51,441 nucleotides of DNA. Origin: Arthrobacter sp. Leaf141 (lineage in GTDB: Bacteria; Actinomycetota; Actinomycetes; Actinomycetales; Micrococcaceae). The translations under genes were made by a program, and so were the position numbers. Below, one piece after another: positions 32,114 through 41,191 of this stretch. The stretch spans positions 26,546-77,986 of the forward strand of contig NZ_LMOL01000011.1 of assembly GCF_001424565.1 (NCBI RefSeq). Direction: 5' to 3'. Below the pieces are notes generated by a model. That model made no database searches. It had not been told where the DNA came from and was given only the letters and a program-made list of their open reading frames with translations. Position 1 is the stretch's first letter; every line of letters begins with the position of its first letter.

Positions 32114-34318
32114 ATGACTGTTACCCGGCCCATCGACAGTGGCTGTCCCTTCCTCAACCCGCAGAAGCTCTTCGAAGACCTGGCTGAAGCGCGGACGACC
32201 CAAGGACTACCCCATTCGGAAACCTTCGAAAGCCGGGTAGTCACGCGGTACGACGACATCGTCCAAGCGCTCCACGACCCCGAAACCTTCTCCTCCCAGC
32301 CCACTGTAGGGACTGTCCCCTCCCCCTGGCGTGAGCAATTCGAGGGCCGGGTACCCAGCAGGGGAACGCTGCTGGGGCTGGACAACCCGGACCACGACCG
32401 CCTGCGGTCAAGCGTCAACAGCTTCTTTATGCCCCGGAAGCTGGCCAGGTACGAGGGCTGGATCCGCGAACAGGCTCACCTCATGGTCGATGGTTTCGCT
32501 GAGGACGGCCGGACGGAGTTGAAGCTGTCCTTCGCCCTGCCGTTGCCGCTGAAGGTCATCGCACACGTTGTGGGCCTTGACTCCGAACGGTCCGAATGGA
32601 TAGGCGCAGCCCTTGGCTTCTTTATGGGCCCCCGGGACATCTACCACTCGGGAACGCCCGACGAGAAAGCGAAGCTTCTGCTCGACCTGCACGACTACAT
32701 CCTGGAGGTCATGGACGAGCGCAAGCACAACCGCCGGGACGACCTGATCAGCCACATATGGAATGAGCGGGAGTCGGGAGCCGTTGAGATGACGGACTTC
32801 GAAATGTTGTCAATGTTCCCGGGGCTGATGCTGGCAGGCCACGAAACATCGTCGAACCTGATCTGCATGGGCCTCTCACACCTCCTGGCTGACCAACACC
32901 GTTACTCGTCCGCGCAGAAGGATGACACTTCGCGAGCTGAAGCCCTTGAGGAACTGTTCCGCTACGAGTCAGCCATCACTGGTATGAAGAGGTTGGTGAC
33001 AAAGGACGTTACCCTCGGTGGAACACAGCTGAAGGCCGGCGAAACAGTCTTTCTTGCATACGCCGCCGGATCCCGTGACACAACAAAGTTCAGCCAAGCG
33101 GACAAGATCAACTTCGACCGCGACTGGGCTGTGCCACACCTGGGATTTGGCCAGGGCATTCACGCGTGCCTGGGGGCACCGCTCGCACGCCTCCTCCTCC
33201 GCATCGAACTGGAAGTCCTGCACGAGCGGCTTCCGGATCTTCGTCTCGGTGTCCCATACGATGAGCTGGAGTACACAGTCGTCTCGGAAGGCCGGGGCAT
33301 GGTTGCCCTGCCGCTCGAATGGACGCCGGTACCTGTCGCCGAAAGGACCAGCGCCGCCGTCATCGACCCTCTTCCTACTGCCGCCCTTCCCGTAACTGTC
33401 AGCTCCCGCCGCCTTGTGGCCGAAAACGTAGTGGAGCTGACGCTGGAGACGAGCGGTCCTGACACTGTGCGCTGGGAACCAGGGGCACACCTTGACCTTG
33501 AACTCCCGGACGGCTCTTTGAGGCAGTACTCGCTGTGCGGTCAAACGGGAACCTCTGAACTGCGGATAGCTGTCTTGAAGGAAGACAGCGGCCGAGGTGG
33601 GTCCAAGCTCATCCATGACCAGGTCAAGGTCGGAGACCGGCTGAGCATCCGGGGACCCCGGAATCACTTCCGGCTGAAGCCAGCCCAGTTCCTGCTGTTC
33701 GTCGCCGGCGGCATTGGCATCACTCCCCTACTTCCCATGATCGAAGAAGCTGAGCGCCGTGGCACACCCTGGCGCCTGCTCTTTCTTGGCCGCGACAGGA
33801 AACGCATGCCCTACCTGGAAGACCTGCTGCAGAGCCACCCGGCAAACGTCTACGTCTGGCCAAGCAGCGAACGCGGCCGATACAACCTTGATGACATCTG
33901 GTCAAGGATCCCCGCCGAAGATGCCTTCGTGTATGCATGTGGCCCGAACGAACTTCTGGCAGGTTTGGAGGAATCCGCTAGCAGGCACGATGCAGATTTC
34001 CGGCTGGTGGTAGAGCGCTTCGCTGCCCAGAAGGTGGAGCACCTGCCGAACCGTCCCATTGAGGTGCAGATGTCCCGAACCGGGAAGACGGTCATGGTAG
34101 GGGTGGACGAGAACGTCCTGGACGTCCTCAACCGGGAGGGTGCCAGCATCCTGTCGACTTGCCGTGAAGGTACCTGCGGGACCTGCGAAGTGCGGGTGCT
34201 GGAGGGAGTGCCCGAGCACCGTGACTCAGTTCTCAGCCTTGAAGAGCGACTCGCAAACCAGACGATGATGACCTGTGTGTCACGGTGCCGGAGCCGGCGC
34301 TTGGTGCTGGACGCGTAA
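32114..34318 (+). CDS. Self-sufficient cytochrome P450-reductase fusion (CYP116B-like)
   Basis: A 734-residue monooxygenase carrying its own electron-transfer chain. Residues 1-400 are the P450: AGHET in the I helix (241-245), ExxR at Glu280-Arg283, and heme loop HLGFGQGIHACLG with ligand Cys352. Residues 420-640 are a phthalate-dioxygenase-reductase-like part with an FMN motif (LRQYSLCG) and a NAD(P)H motif (GGIGITPLLP). Residues 645-734 are a plant-type [2Fe-2S] domain with Cys683, Cys688, Cys691 and Cys721. The layout is that of CYP116B enzymes such as P450RhF, which hydroxylate or O-dealkylate aromatics. ATG 32114 follows GGAGAT. The substrate is unknown; neighbours suggest plant aromatics. 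Confidence 0.93.
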   Translation: MTVTRPIDSGCPFLNPQKLFEDLAEARTTQGLPHSETFESRVVTRYDDIVQALHDPETFSSQPTVGTVPSPWREQFEGRVPSRGTLLGLDNPDHDRLRSSVNSFFMPRKLARYEGWIREQAHLMVDGFAEDGRTELKLSFALPLPLKVIAHVVGLDSERSEWIGAALGFFMGPRDIYHSGTPDEKAKLLLDLHDYILEVMDERKHNRRDDLISHIWNERESGAVEMTDFEMLSMFPGLMLAGHETSSNLICMGLSHLLADQHRYSSAQKDDTSRAEALEELFRYESAITGMKRLVTKDVTLGGTQLKAGETVFLAYAAGSRDTTKFSQADKINFDRDWAVPHLGFGQGIHACLGAPLARLLLRIELEVLHERLPDLRLGVPYDELEYTVVSEGRGMVALPLEWTPVPVAERTSAAVIDPLPTAALPVTVSSRRLVAENVVELTLETSGPDTVRWEPGAHLDLELPDGSLRQYSLCGQTGTSELRIAVLKEDSGRGGSKLIHDQVKVGDRLSIRGPRNHFRLKPAQFLLFVAGGIGITPLLPMIEEAERRGTPWRLLFLGRDRKRMPYLEDLLQSHPANVYVWPSSERGRYNLDDIWSRIPAEDAFVYACGPNELLAGLEESASRHDADFRLVVERFAAQKVEHLPNRPIEVQMSRTGKTVMVGVDENVLDVLNREGASILSTCREGTCGTCEVRVLEGVPEHRDSVLSLEERLANQTMMTCVSRCRSRRLVLDA

Positions 34319-34379
34319 GCAACCACGCAAGCCTCCACACTCCGTGGCCAGAAGGCCGCCCCGGTCCCACTCCTGACCA

Positions 34380-34418
34380 ATGCCCTTTGCGCCCTCCAAC
34401 TGCGGGCGCAAAGGGCAT
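34380..34418 (+). terminator. Terminator hairpin after the P450 gene
   Basis: Fourteen-bp perfect stem, atgccctttgcgcc (34380-34393) with its complement at 34405-34418, and an 11-base loop. It lies about 60 bases after the P450 stop. The rest of the 34319-34608 gap shows no gene, only the AAAGGA ribosome site of the next gene. Confidence 0.75.
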
Positions 34419-34608
34419 CCGGAGATGATCGGCTTTTGTCCCCACGTTGTCGCTGCAGGGAGTTCTTCGATGAAGCCTGCGGAGACAGCGGAAATAGTTT
34501 TCCCCTATGCCCACCATCCTTACTCCGCATGGTCGTTTTGCGCCCAAAGTGCCAGCCAGAGTCCTAGGGTGAGACCAAATACAGCTGCCCCTGCCTAAAG
34601 GATCTCTG

Positions 34609-37600
34609 ATGCCAGACCTGCCCCATGCCCGCGACGGAGAATCGAGCAAGGACCCCCTGCTGTTCCGAGAGTTCGTTGATCCACCCGCAAGTGCACGTCC
34701 CAGGGCTTGGTGGCACTGGATGGACGGAAACGTTGATGAGGCTGGAATCGTCAAGGACCTGGAGTGGTTTGCCGCATCCGGAGTCGCCGGTGTGCAGGCG
34801 TTCAACGGCTCAATGGGAACACCTGAATATGTAGCCGAAAAAATCACCTTCCGTTCCCCCGCCTGGCAGTCAGCAATGAGGTGTGCCACGGACACTGCCG
34901 ACCGGCTGGGCTTGGAGCTGTCGATCGCCACCTCGGCCGGGTGGAGTGCCACCGGAGGCCCATGGGTCCGCCCCGCAGCAGGAATGAAAAAGCTCGTCTG
35001 GAGCACGACAAAGGTCAGCGCCGCCGATCGGGCACCCTTGGCGCTACCTGTCCCGCCGTCGGTATCCGGGCCATTCCAGGACGTCCCGTTCAAGGCCGTC
35101 CGTGGGTCGGAAATGAAGATACCCGACCACTATGAGGAGGTGGCCGTTGTGGCGCTTCCTCACCGTGAGTGCCATCATCCGGTCCTCCCTGCAAGGCTTA
35201 CCGCCAGTGGCCCATCCTCGGGCGAACGCACTTTGGATACGCTGGCCGACGGTCGATTCTGGCCCGCCGCCGAGCTGCCTGCCGCCGATACTGCCGATCG
35301 TGACGGGCGCGGCACAGCTTGGGTTCTGTTGGACTATGACGAGCCCGTCGCGATTGCTTCCATCCGAGCCGGCCTGCCCGCCCTGCACGGCTTCGGCTCC
35401 TCGCCCGCTCCCTTGGCCTGGCTTGAAGCCAGCGACGACGGTACTACCTTCAGGACGATCGTCGAGCTTCCCTCGTCCCCTTCCCCCGTCCGCTCGGCGG
35501 CTTTTCCCGCCGTGACGGCTCGCTATTTCCGGCTTCGTCTTCAGGACCGTGCCGGATTCGGCTTTCCATTCGCGCCGGGTGTCAAACCTCTGAGGTTTCC
35601 GGCCCCGGAGGGGCAAAACCCTCTCTTCAAACTGTCCGGACTACAACTCTTCCCGGGTCCCCAGGTCAACCGGGCAGAAGAGAAGGCCGGCTTTGCACCT
35701 GTCCCGGACTTCTATGCCATCGAGGGTGGCCCCTCGGAGGAGCTGGCCGCAGTCCAGCCTGAGGACATCATTGATCTGAGTGACCGGCTTCAGCCGGACG
35801 GGACTCTGGACTGGGAGCCGCAGCAAGGTGACTGGACAGTCATTCGCTTCGGGTACTCCCTCACCGGACACCTGAACGGGCCGGCTCCCGCGGACGCCAC
35901 AGGCCTGGAAGTAGACAAGCTCGACGCCGGACTGGTCGCCGAATATATCGAGCAGTACCTTGGCTTTTTTGACGATGCCCTGGGCCAGGAACTCGTCGGC
36001 TCCAAGGGGGTGACGGCCCTGCTCAGTGACAGCATTGAGTCCGGGCCGCAGAACTGGACAACTGCGATGCGGGAGGAGTTCGCCAGCCGGCGCGGCTACG
36101 ATCTTCTCCCATGGCTGCCCGTGGTCAGTGGCGTTTTAGTGGGCGGCGCCCAACGCAGCGACGCGTTCCTGTGGGATTTCCGGCGCACCATCGCAGAGCT
36201 TCTGGCGGAGAAGCATTACGGGACCATCGCCCGAATCGCACGCGCACGGGGAATGGGCTATTACGCCGAGGCGTTGGAGGACCACCGCCCACAGCTGGGC
36301 GACGACCTCGAGATGCGCTCCCACGCCGCCGTCCCCATGGGAGCGATGTGGTGCTACGAACCGGACAACGGGCCCCAACCAACGTACGTTGCGGATCTGC
36401 GCGGCGCCTCCTCCGTAGCCAACATCTATGGAAAAGCAGCTGTGGGAGCTGAATCCATGAGCGCGTTCGGCAAGCCATATATGTTCACCCCCAGAAACCT
36501 CAAGCCCGTCGTGGACATGGAATTCGCCCTGGGCGTCAACCTCCTGAACATTCATACCTCTCCCCATCAGCCGGACGCAGCCCCCAAACCAGGTGTGACC
36601 CTCTCGCCCTACCTGGGCCAGGCCTTCACCCGAAACGAGACCTGGGCCCACGCTGCCCGGCCATGGATGGACTACATCGCACGCTGCAGCCACCTGCTTC
36701 AGCAAGGAACGCACGCCGCGGACATCGCATACTTCTACGGCGAAGAAGCCCCGGTGACCGGTGTGTTCGGTGATTCAGCCCCCGAGGTCCCTGAAGGATA
36801 CGGGTTCGATTTCGTCAATCTTGATGGCTTGTTGAACCACATCTCAATTACGCCAGCCGGTCATCTGCTTAGTACCGGTGGGGTAACCTACCGACTCCTT
36901 TACTTGGGCGGTTCCAGCCACCGGATGACGCTGGCCGCAGTCCAGCGCATCACCGAAATGCTCGACGCCGGGGCAACTGTGGCCGGATGGCGGCCGGAGA
37001 GCTCACCGAGCGAAGGGGACGACATGGACGCTTGGACCGCCGCCGTCGATGCCCTTTGGAACCGGCAACGGCCACGCCTTCTGGACTTGGAAGGAGTGCC
37101 GGCATCTGGCGGGCTTACGGTCGCCATGGCCAGGATGAAGGCCCGTCCCGACTGGGTCCTGGACGCTGCCGATGGCTCAAACTTTGCGGTGATCCATCGC
37201 CGCCTTGACGAAGGCGATCTGTACTTCATCAGTAACCAGCTCGACCGGCCGGAGAAGGTCCGCGCAACATTTCGTGTCAAAACCACGACGGCAGAGCTAT
37301 GGGATCCAGTGAGTGCCAGCCGCGAATATGCTTCGATCATCACCGGGGAAACCGAGGAAACGGCCCTCGGCATAGAACTTGATGCCTTTGGTTCCCTATT
37401 TGTCCTGCTCGGACACGAGCACTCCCATCAGACTCCGGGCCCTGAACAGCCGGAAGTTCCTGAGCTGCCGGAGATTTCCGTGCATGGGCAGGAGCTGGAC
37501 GGACCCTGGTATGTGGAGTTCGACGGCGATTCCCAGTCCCCTTCGCCACTCACCTTGACTGCGGCAGAACCCTGGAGCGGCCCCCTCCCTTCGGACTACC

Positions 37601-37977
37601 CAACGGATGTAAAACACTTCTCCGGAACAGCCACGTACAGCCACACTTTCCAGCTCGACCAGCTTGGGAACGGGTCCACGGACCGGCTGGTCCTGGAAAT
37701 TCGCGACGTTCACGACCTTGCGGAAGTCCGCCTCAACGGGCGGGACCTGGGCGTGCTCTGGACGCCACCCTTCAGCGTGGACGTCACCGGTGCTGCTAGA
37801 AACGGCGAGAACCTGCTGGAGATAGCGGTCACCAACTCCTGGGCCAACAGGCTCATTGGAGACGCCGCGGCTGCTGGTGTGGCGGCACGCCCGGGCGCCC
37901 ACGTTTTCGAACCTGAGGCCGACACGCTGCCGGCTGGCCTGCAGGGCCCGGTGCGGCTGATGGCCTACCGGAAGTAG
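34609..37977 (+). CDS. GH106 alpha-L-rhamnosidase
   Basis: A 1122-residue glycoside hydrolase of family 106, which removes alpha-L-rhamnose from plant polysaccharides and glycosides. The N-terminal block ARPRAWWHWMDGNVDEAGI with LEWFAASGVAGVQAF is diagnostic, followed by the catalytic barrel (RGMGYYAEALEDHRPQ, GAMWCYEPDNGP). Residues 880-1115 form C-terminal beta-sandwiches, the last like the sugar-binding domain of GH2 enzymes (LDGPWYVEFDGD, EVRLNGRDLGVLWTPP). No signal peptide is visible, so it probably acts inside the cell on imported glycosides. ATG 34609 has AAAGGA upstream. It is a single gene between two hairpins. Confidence 0.9.
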   Translation: MPDLPHARDGESSKDPLLFREFVDPPASARPRAWWHWMDGNVDEAGIVKDLEWFAASGVAGVQAFNGSMGTPEYVAEKITFRSPAWQSAMRCATDTADRLGLELSIATSAGWSATGGPWVRPAAGMKKLVWSTTKVSAADRAPLALPVPPSVSGPFQDVPFKAVRGSEMKIPDHYEEVAVVALPHRECHHPVLPARLTASGPSSGERTLDTLADGRFWPAAELPAADTADRDGRGTAWVLLDYDEPVAIASIRAGLPALHGFGSSPAPLAWLEASDDGTTFRTIVELPSSPSPVRSAAFPAVTARYFRLRLQDRAGFGFPFAPGVKPLRFPAPEGQNPLFKLSGLQLFPGPQVNRAEEKAGFAPVPDFYAIEGGPSEELAAVQPEDIIDLSDRLQPDGTLDWEPQQGDWTVIRFGYSLTGHLNGPAPADATGLEVDKLDAGLVAEYIEQYLGFFDDALGQELVGSKGVTALLSDSIESGPQNWTTAMREEFASRRGYDLLPWLPVVSGVLVGGAQRSDAFLWDFRRTIAELLAEKHYGTIARIARARGMGYYAEALEDHRPQLGDDLEMRSHAAVPMGAMWCYEPDNGPQPTYVADLRGASSVANIYGKAAVGAESMSAFGKPYMFTPRNLKPVVDMEFALGVNLLNIHTSPHQPDAAPKPGVTLSPYLGQAFTRNETWAHAARPWMDYIARCSHLLQQGTHAADIAYFYGEEAPVTGVFGDSAPEVPEGYGFDFVNLDGLLNHISITPAGHLLSTGGVTYRLLYLGGSSHRMTLAAVQRITEMLDAGATVAGWRPESSPSEGDDMDAWTAAVDALWNRQRPRLLDLEGVPASGGLTVAMARMKARPDWVLDAADGSNFAVIHRRLDEGDLYFISNQLDRPEKVRATFRVKTTTAELWDPVSASREYASIITGETEETALGIELDAFGSLFVLLGHEHSHQTPGPEQPEVPELPEISVHGQELDGPWYVEFDGDSQSPSPLTLTAAEPWSGPLPSDYPTDVKHFSGTATYSHTFQLDQLGNGSTDRLVLEIRDVHDLAEVRLNGRDLGVLWTPPFSVDVTGAARNGENLLEIAVTNSWANRLIGDAAAAGVAARPGAHVFEPEADTLPAGLQGPVRLMAYRK

Positions 37978-37994
37978 TTGTTCCTGATGGAACA

Positions 37995-38030
37995 CCTTGG
38001 GGAGCCGGACAGAAGCTTGGCTCCCCAAGG
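37995..38030. terminator. Bidirectional terminator
   Basis: Twelve-bp perfect stem, ccttggggagcc (37995-38006) with its complement at 38019-38030, and a 12-base loop. It lies between the convergent rhamnosidase (stop 37977) and drug-exporter (stop 38047) genes. Confidence 0.75.
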
Positions 38031-38046
38031 AGTTTCGGGATGTCCG

Positions 38047-39609
38047 CTACTCGGCGTGCGTCGTCTTTTCCGAAAGACGCTGCTCCGGCATGAAGACGGA
38101 CAGCAGCACTCCCACAGCGAAGATACCGGCGAGCACCGCGAAGGTGGGGAGGAATGCCCCCGAGTAAATGTCTGCCACCCCCGCCTGCAAAGCGTCAGGA
38201 AGCTCCTGGACTAAGTGGGGGTCGGTAAGGGTCGTAGCGGGAAGACCCAGGCTGTTGTTGGCCGTCGCCTGCGCGAGCGATGCTGCGAAAAGTCCGCCTA
38301 AAGCGGCAGTTCCTACCGTGACACCGAGTTCCCGTAGATATCCTAGTGAAGCGGTGACTCCTCCAACCACGGAATGCGGCATGGCATTCTGGGCAGCAAC
38401 CACCGTGAGCTGCATAAAACTGCCCACTGCCAAACCCAACAGGGCGAGCAGCACCCCGACTACGGGCAGCGGCGTTCCGGGCGGAAGGAACCGAAGACAG
38501 AGCGCGACTGCGGTGGCCAGGGCAGAACCGGCAAGCGGAAAAACCTTATATCTTCCGGTACGGGTGACGATCCAGCCGCTCAGGTTGCTGGAGAGCATCA
38601 TTCCCAGAACCAGGGGCAGCAGGATCATTCCCGCCACGGAGGCTGAGGTGGAGTGGGCCATTTGGACATAACTTGGCAAGTAGGCCACCACGCTGAACAG
38701 CCCGGCACCTATCACCAATCCCAGCCCCGCAGCGTTGACCACGGGCCAGCTTTTGAACATGTGCATCGGTATCAGCGCATGTTTCGAGCGTATCTCCACC
38801 GCCACAAAAATAACGCCTAATACAGCGGCCGCCAGATACAGACCGGGCACGACTCCGGCAGGAGCATCAGATTCTGTAGAGAGTGCAACCGCGCCGACCA
38901 AAGTGCAGGTGAAAGGGATCATCGTCATGATGCCGGCCCAGTCCATTCCGCCCGTTCCGCGGACGACGTGGAGTTTGCGCAGCGAAAATGCCATTGCAAG
39001 CGCGAGGAGGCCCAATGGCAAATTAATCCAGAAAACCCAGCGCCAACCGACCGTATCCGTGATGGCGCCGCCCAGTAAGGGGCTGACAACTGTTGCAATG
39101 CCAAACACGGAACCCAGGGGGCCAAGATACTTCGGCCGCTGCCGCGGTGGAACAAGGTCGGCAATGATCGCGGCCGGCAAAACAGCCGTGCCGGCACCCC
39201 CCAGCCCTTGAATGGCGCGGTACAGGGATAACTGGAACATGTCCTGCGCGAAGCCGCAAAGCACAGAAGCTACAAGGAATATTGCCAGTGCGACCATCAT
39301 CAGGGCGGGCCTGCCGAATCTGTCCCCGAGACGCCCATAAACCGGCATGGCAACAGTCATGGCCAAGGCGTAGGCCGTGATAACCCAAGCCATGTGATTG
39401 GCCCCGTCCAACTCCCCCACCACTGTTGGCAAGGCGGTCGCCACAATAGTGTGGTCCAATGCTCCCAGTAAGACGATGATCAGGAGTGCGGCGTAAACCC
39501 GGCCGATCCGAATCCCGGCCGCAGGATTCCCCGACGCTTGTTGCTCCAGGCGTGACCCGACTGATTGAGCATCTGATGGGGTGGTTTTCGACAAGTCTGC
39601 ACGGCGCAC
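38047..39609 (-). CDS. DHA2-family MFS drug exporter (14 TM)
   Basis: A 520-residue proton-driven exporter. About 14 hydrophobic segments are visible; the first carries the family motif LDHTIVATALPTV, loop 2-3 reads GRLGDRFGRPALMM, and the fifth segment carries GPLGSVFGIATVVSPLLGG. These features match EmrB/QacA-like transporters that expel lipophilic compounds. The GTG at 39609 has a GAGG ribosome site five bases upstream. It is divergent from the flavin reductase gene with a 252-base gap, so it may export a toxic plant aglycone or a product of the oxidases nearby. That role is inference. Confidence 0.9.
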   Translation of the reverse strand: MRRADLSKTTPSDAQSVGSRLEQQASGNPAAGIRIGRVYAALLIIVLLGALDHTIVATALPTVVGELDGANHMAWVITAYALAMTVAMPVYGRLGDRFGRPALMMVALAIFLVASVLCGFAQDMFQLSLYRAIQGLGGAGTAVLPAAIIADLVPPRQRPKYLGPLGSVFGIATVVSPLLGGAITDTVGWRWVFWINLPLGLLALAMAFSLRKLHVVRGTGGMDWAGIMTMIPFTCTLVGAVALSTESDAPAGVVPGLYLAAAVLGVIFVAVEIRSKHALIPMHMFKSWPVVNAAGLGLVIGAGLFSVVAYLPSYVQMAHSTSASVAGMILLPLVLGMMLSSNLSGWIVTRTGRYKVFPLAGSALATAVALCLRFLPPGTPLPVVGVLLALLGLAVGSFMQLTVVAAQNAMPHSVVGGVTASLGYLRELGVTVGTAALGGLFAASLAQATANNSLGLPATTLTDPHLVQELPDALQAGVADIYSGAFLPTFAVLAGIFAVGVLLSVFMPEQRLSEKTTHAE

Positions 39610-39861
39610 CGCAACCTCGTTCCGGGAATGCCAGCGGGACTGGCACGACGCCAGCCAGGTGCGCGTCCGGGGGCATCTCCACCCCGACCGACGGGCCCTC
39701 TGAGGCCCCAGCGTCCTCTCGAACTTATCATTGCCCCCGGCCCTGGATCGATGGGATTATGCATTCGAATTCTCGATAGCCCGCATACCTTGGAACTATT
39801 TCCATAGCTTCATGCCCGGCGCGTTTACTTGATGAAAACTCGACGAAGAGGAGAGCTTCCG

Positions 39862-41064
39862 ATGGCACAGACCATTCCTGCTTCCACCGCTGAATCCCAG
39901 GAAACAAGCCCGGACAATCCGGCGAGGTTCCGTTACGTCCTTGGCCAGTACCCCACGGGGGTCACGCTCATCACGGCAGCCCGGGAGGACGAACCTGTCG
40001 GCATGGTGGTCGGTACTTTCACTTCCGTATCACTGGACCCGCCCCTTGTGGCCTTTATGCCCGATATCCGCTCCACCAGCTGGCCCAAGATCCAGGAAGC
40101 CGGCTCCTTTTGCGCCAACGTCCTGACCGCGGGCCAGCAGGACGTCTGCCGGGCGTTTTCCCGCAAGGCCGACGACCGCTTCAGCGCCAATGCCTGGGCC
40201 GATACACCTTCCGGTAGCCCGCAGCTTGAGGGGGCGGCTGCCTGGATCGACTGCGACATCGAAAACGTGATCCGCGCCGGGGACCATGACATCGTCATCG
40301 GACGTGTAAAAGCCCTCGGGGTGGGCGAGTCAAAAGATCTGCCACTGCTATTCCTGCGTGGCGGCTACGGCTCCTTCAGCATTCCGTCGATCATCTCCCC
40401 CGCAACAGCGCTGACGCGCCATGTTAAAGCTGCAGACGTTGCCAGGCCTGAGATCGAGGCCCTTGCAGAGGCACTCAAACTTGAGGTCCTGGTCAGCGGC
40501 GTAGTCGATGACTCAGTTGTCGTTTTGACCGCAGCGGGCATGGCTAGCTCTCCCGTAGGCTCGCCTTCACGGGTAGGGGTCTCCTTTCCCCTGGCGGCAC
40601 CCCTGGCCCCGCTTCATGTGGCGTGGGCCGGAGAGGCCGCCGAGTCGCGCTGGATTACCAACGCCCGCAACGTCGTGGGGCATGTTGATCCCGAAGTTGC
40701 CCATGCTGAGCTGCGGCACGTACGTGAAACCGGTTATGCAGTCTCCGCTGGTAAGGCGACTGCGGCGGAGTTCGAGCGGATGGTTGCGGTGCCAAGTGAC
40801 ACCGCGGCTCCCGATCTTAGCGGTGTCCTCCCCAGGCTGCTGGAGCGGACGGCATCAACGGGTCCGGCATCCATCGATGACCCGGCGGGAGTGACATCAC
40901 TCCACGCCCCGGTTTTTGACTCCTCAGGGCAGGTAGCCGTAACGCTGACCCTCAATGGATTTTCCGGCTCCGAATCACCTTCGCGGCTCATCCAATGCCG
41001 GGACCAACTCTTGTCAGTTGCACATGCGATCAGCGGCGGGATCGGAGGCCGGAGGCCGCAATAA
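39862..41064 (+). CDS. Flavin reductase fused to an IclR-type effector domain
   Basis: A 400-residue two-domain protein. Residues ~20-180 are a flavin reductase that makes reduced FMN or FAD with NAD(P)H: YPTGVTLITA, GTFTSVSLDPPLVAF, SFCANVLTAGQQDVCRAFS and HDIVIGRVKAL are typical. Residues ~190-395 resemble the ligand-binding domain of IclR regulators (KLEVLVSGVVDDSVVVLTAAG, GVSFPLAAPLAPLHVAWAG, VTSLHAPVFDSSGQVAVTLTL), with no DNA-binding domain. ATG 39862 has GAGGAGAG upstream; an in-frame start 30 bases earlier is less likely. It precedes a LysR gene and a luciferase-like monooxygenase, to which it could supply reduced flavin. The effector domain may adjust activity to an aromatic ligand. 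Confidence 0.85.
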   Translation: MAQTIPASTAESQETSPDNPARFRYVLGQYPTGVTLITAAREDEPVGMVVGTFTSVSLDPPLVAFMPDIRSTSWPKIQEAGSFCANVLTAGQQDVCRAFSRKADDRFSANAWADTPSGSPQLEGAAAWIDCDIENVIRAGDHDIVIGRVKALGVGESKDLPLLFLRGGYGSFSIPSIISPATALTRHVKAADVARPEIEALAEALKLEVLVSGVVDDSVVVLTAAGMASSPVGSPSRVGVSFPLAAPLAPLHVAWAGEAAESRWITNARNVVGHVDPEVAHAELRHVRETGYAVSAGKATAAEFERMVAVPSDTAAPDLSGVLPRLLERTASTGPASIDDPAGVTSLHAPVFDSSGQVAVTLTLNGFSGSESPSRLIQCRDQLLSVAHAISGGIGGRRPQ

Positions 41065-41124
41065 GAAACAAACGAAGTAAGCACAAGACCTGGGCTCATT
41101 GACCGAAGCTGTGGGCTGACTCAT

Positions 41125-41146
41125 AATTAGTATCAAGATTCTAATT
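41125..41146. promoter_or_regulatory. Likely LysR-type operator
   Basis: AATTAG (41125-41130) and CTAATT (41141-41146) form a perfect inverted repeat with a 10-base AT-rich centre. It lies 45 bases before the LysR gene start and has the size of LysR-family sites, so autoregulation, and perhaps control of neighbours, is plausible. The stretch is markedly AT-rich for this genome. Confidence 0.55.
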
Positions 41147-41191
41147 CGGGTTACGCCGTATGAGACCAAACCCCTCAACGTGGAGAAGAAC

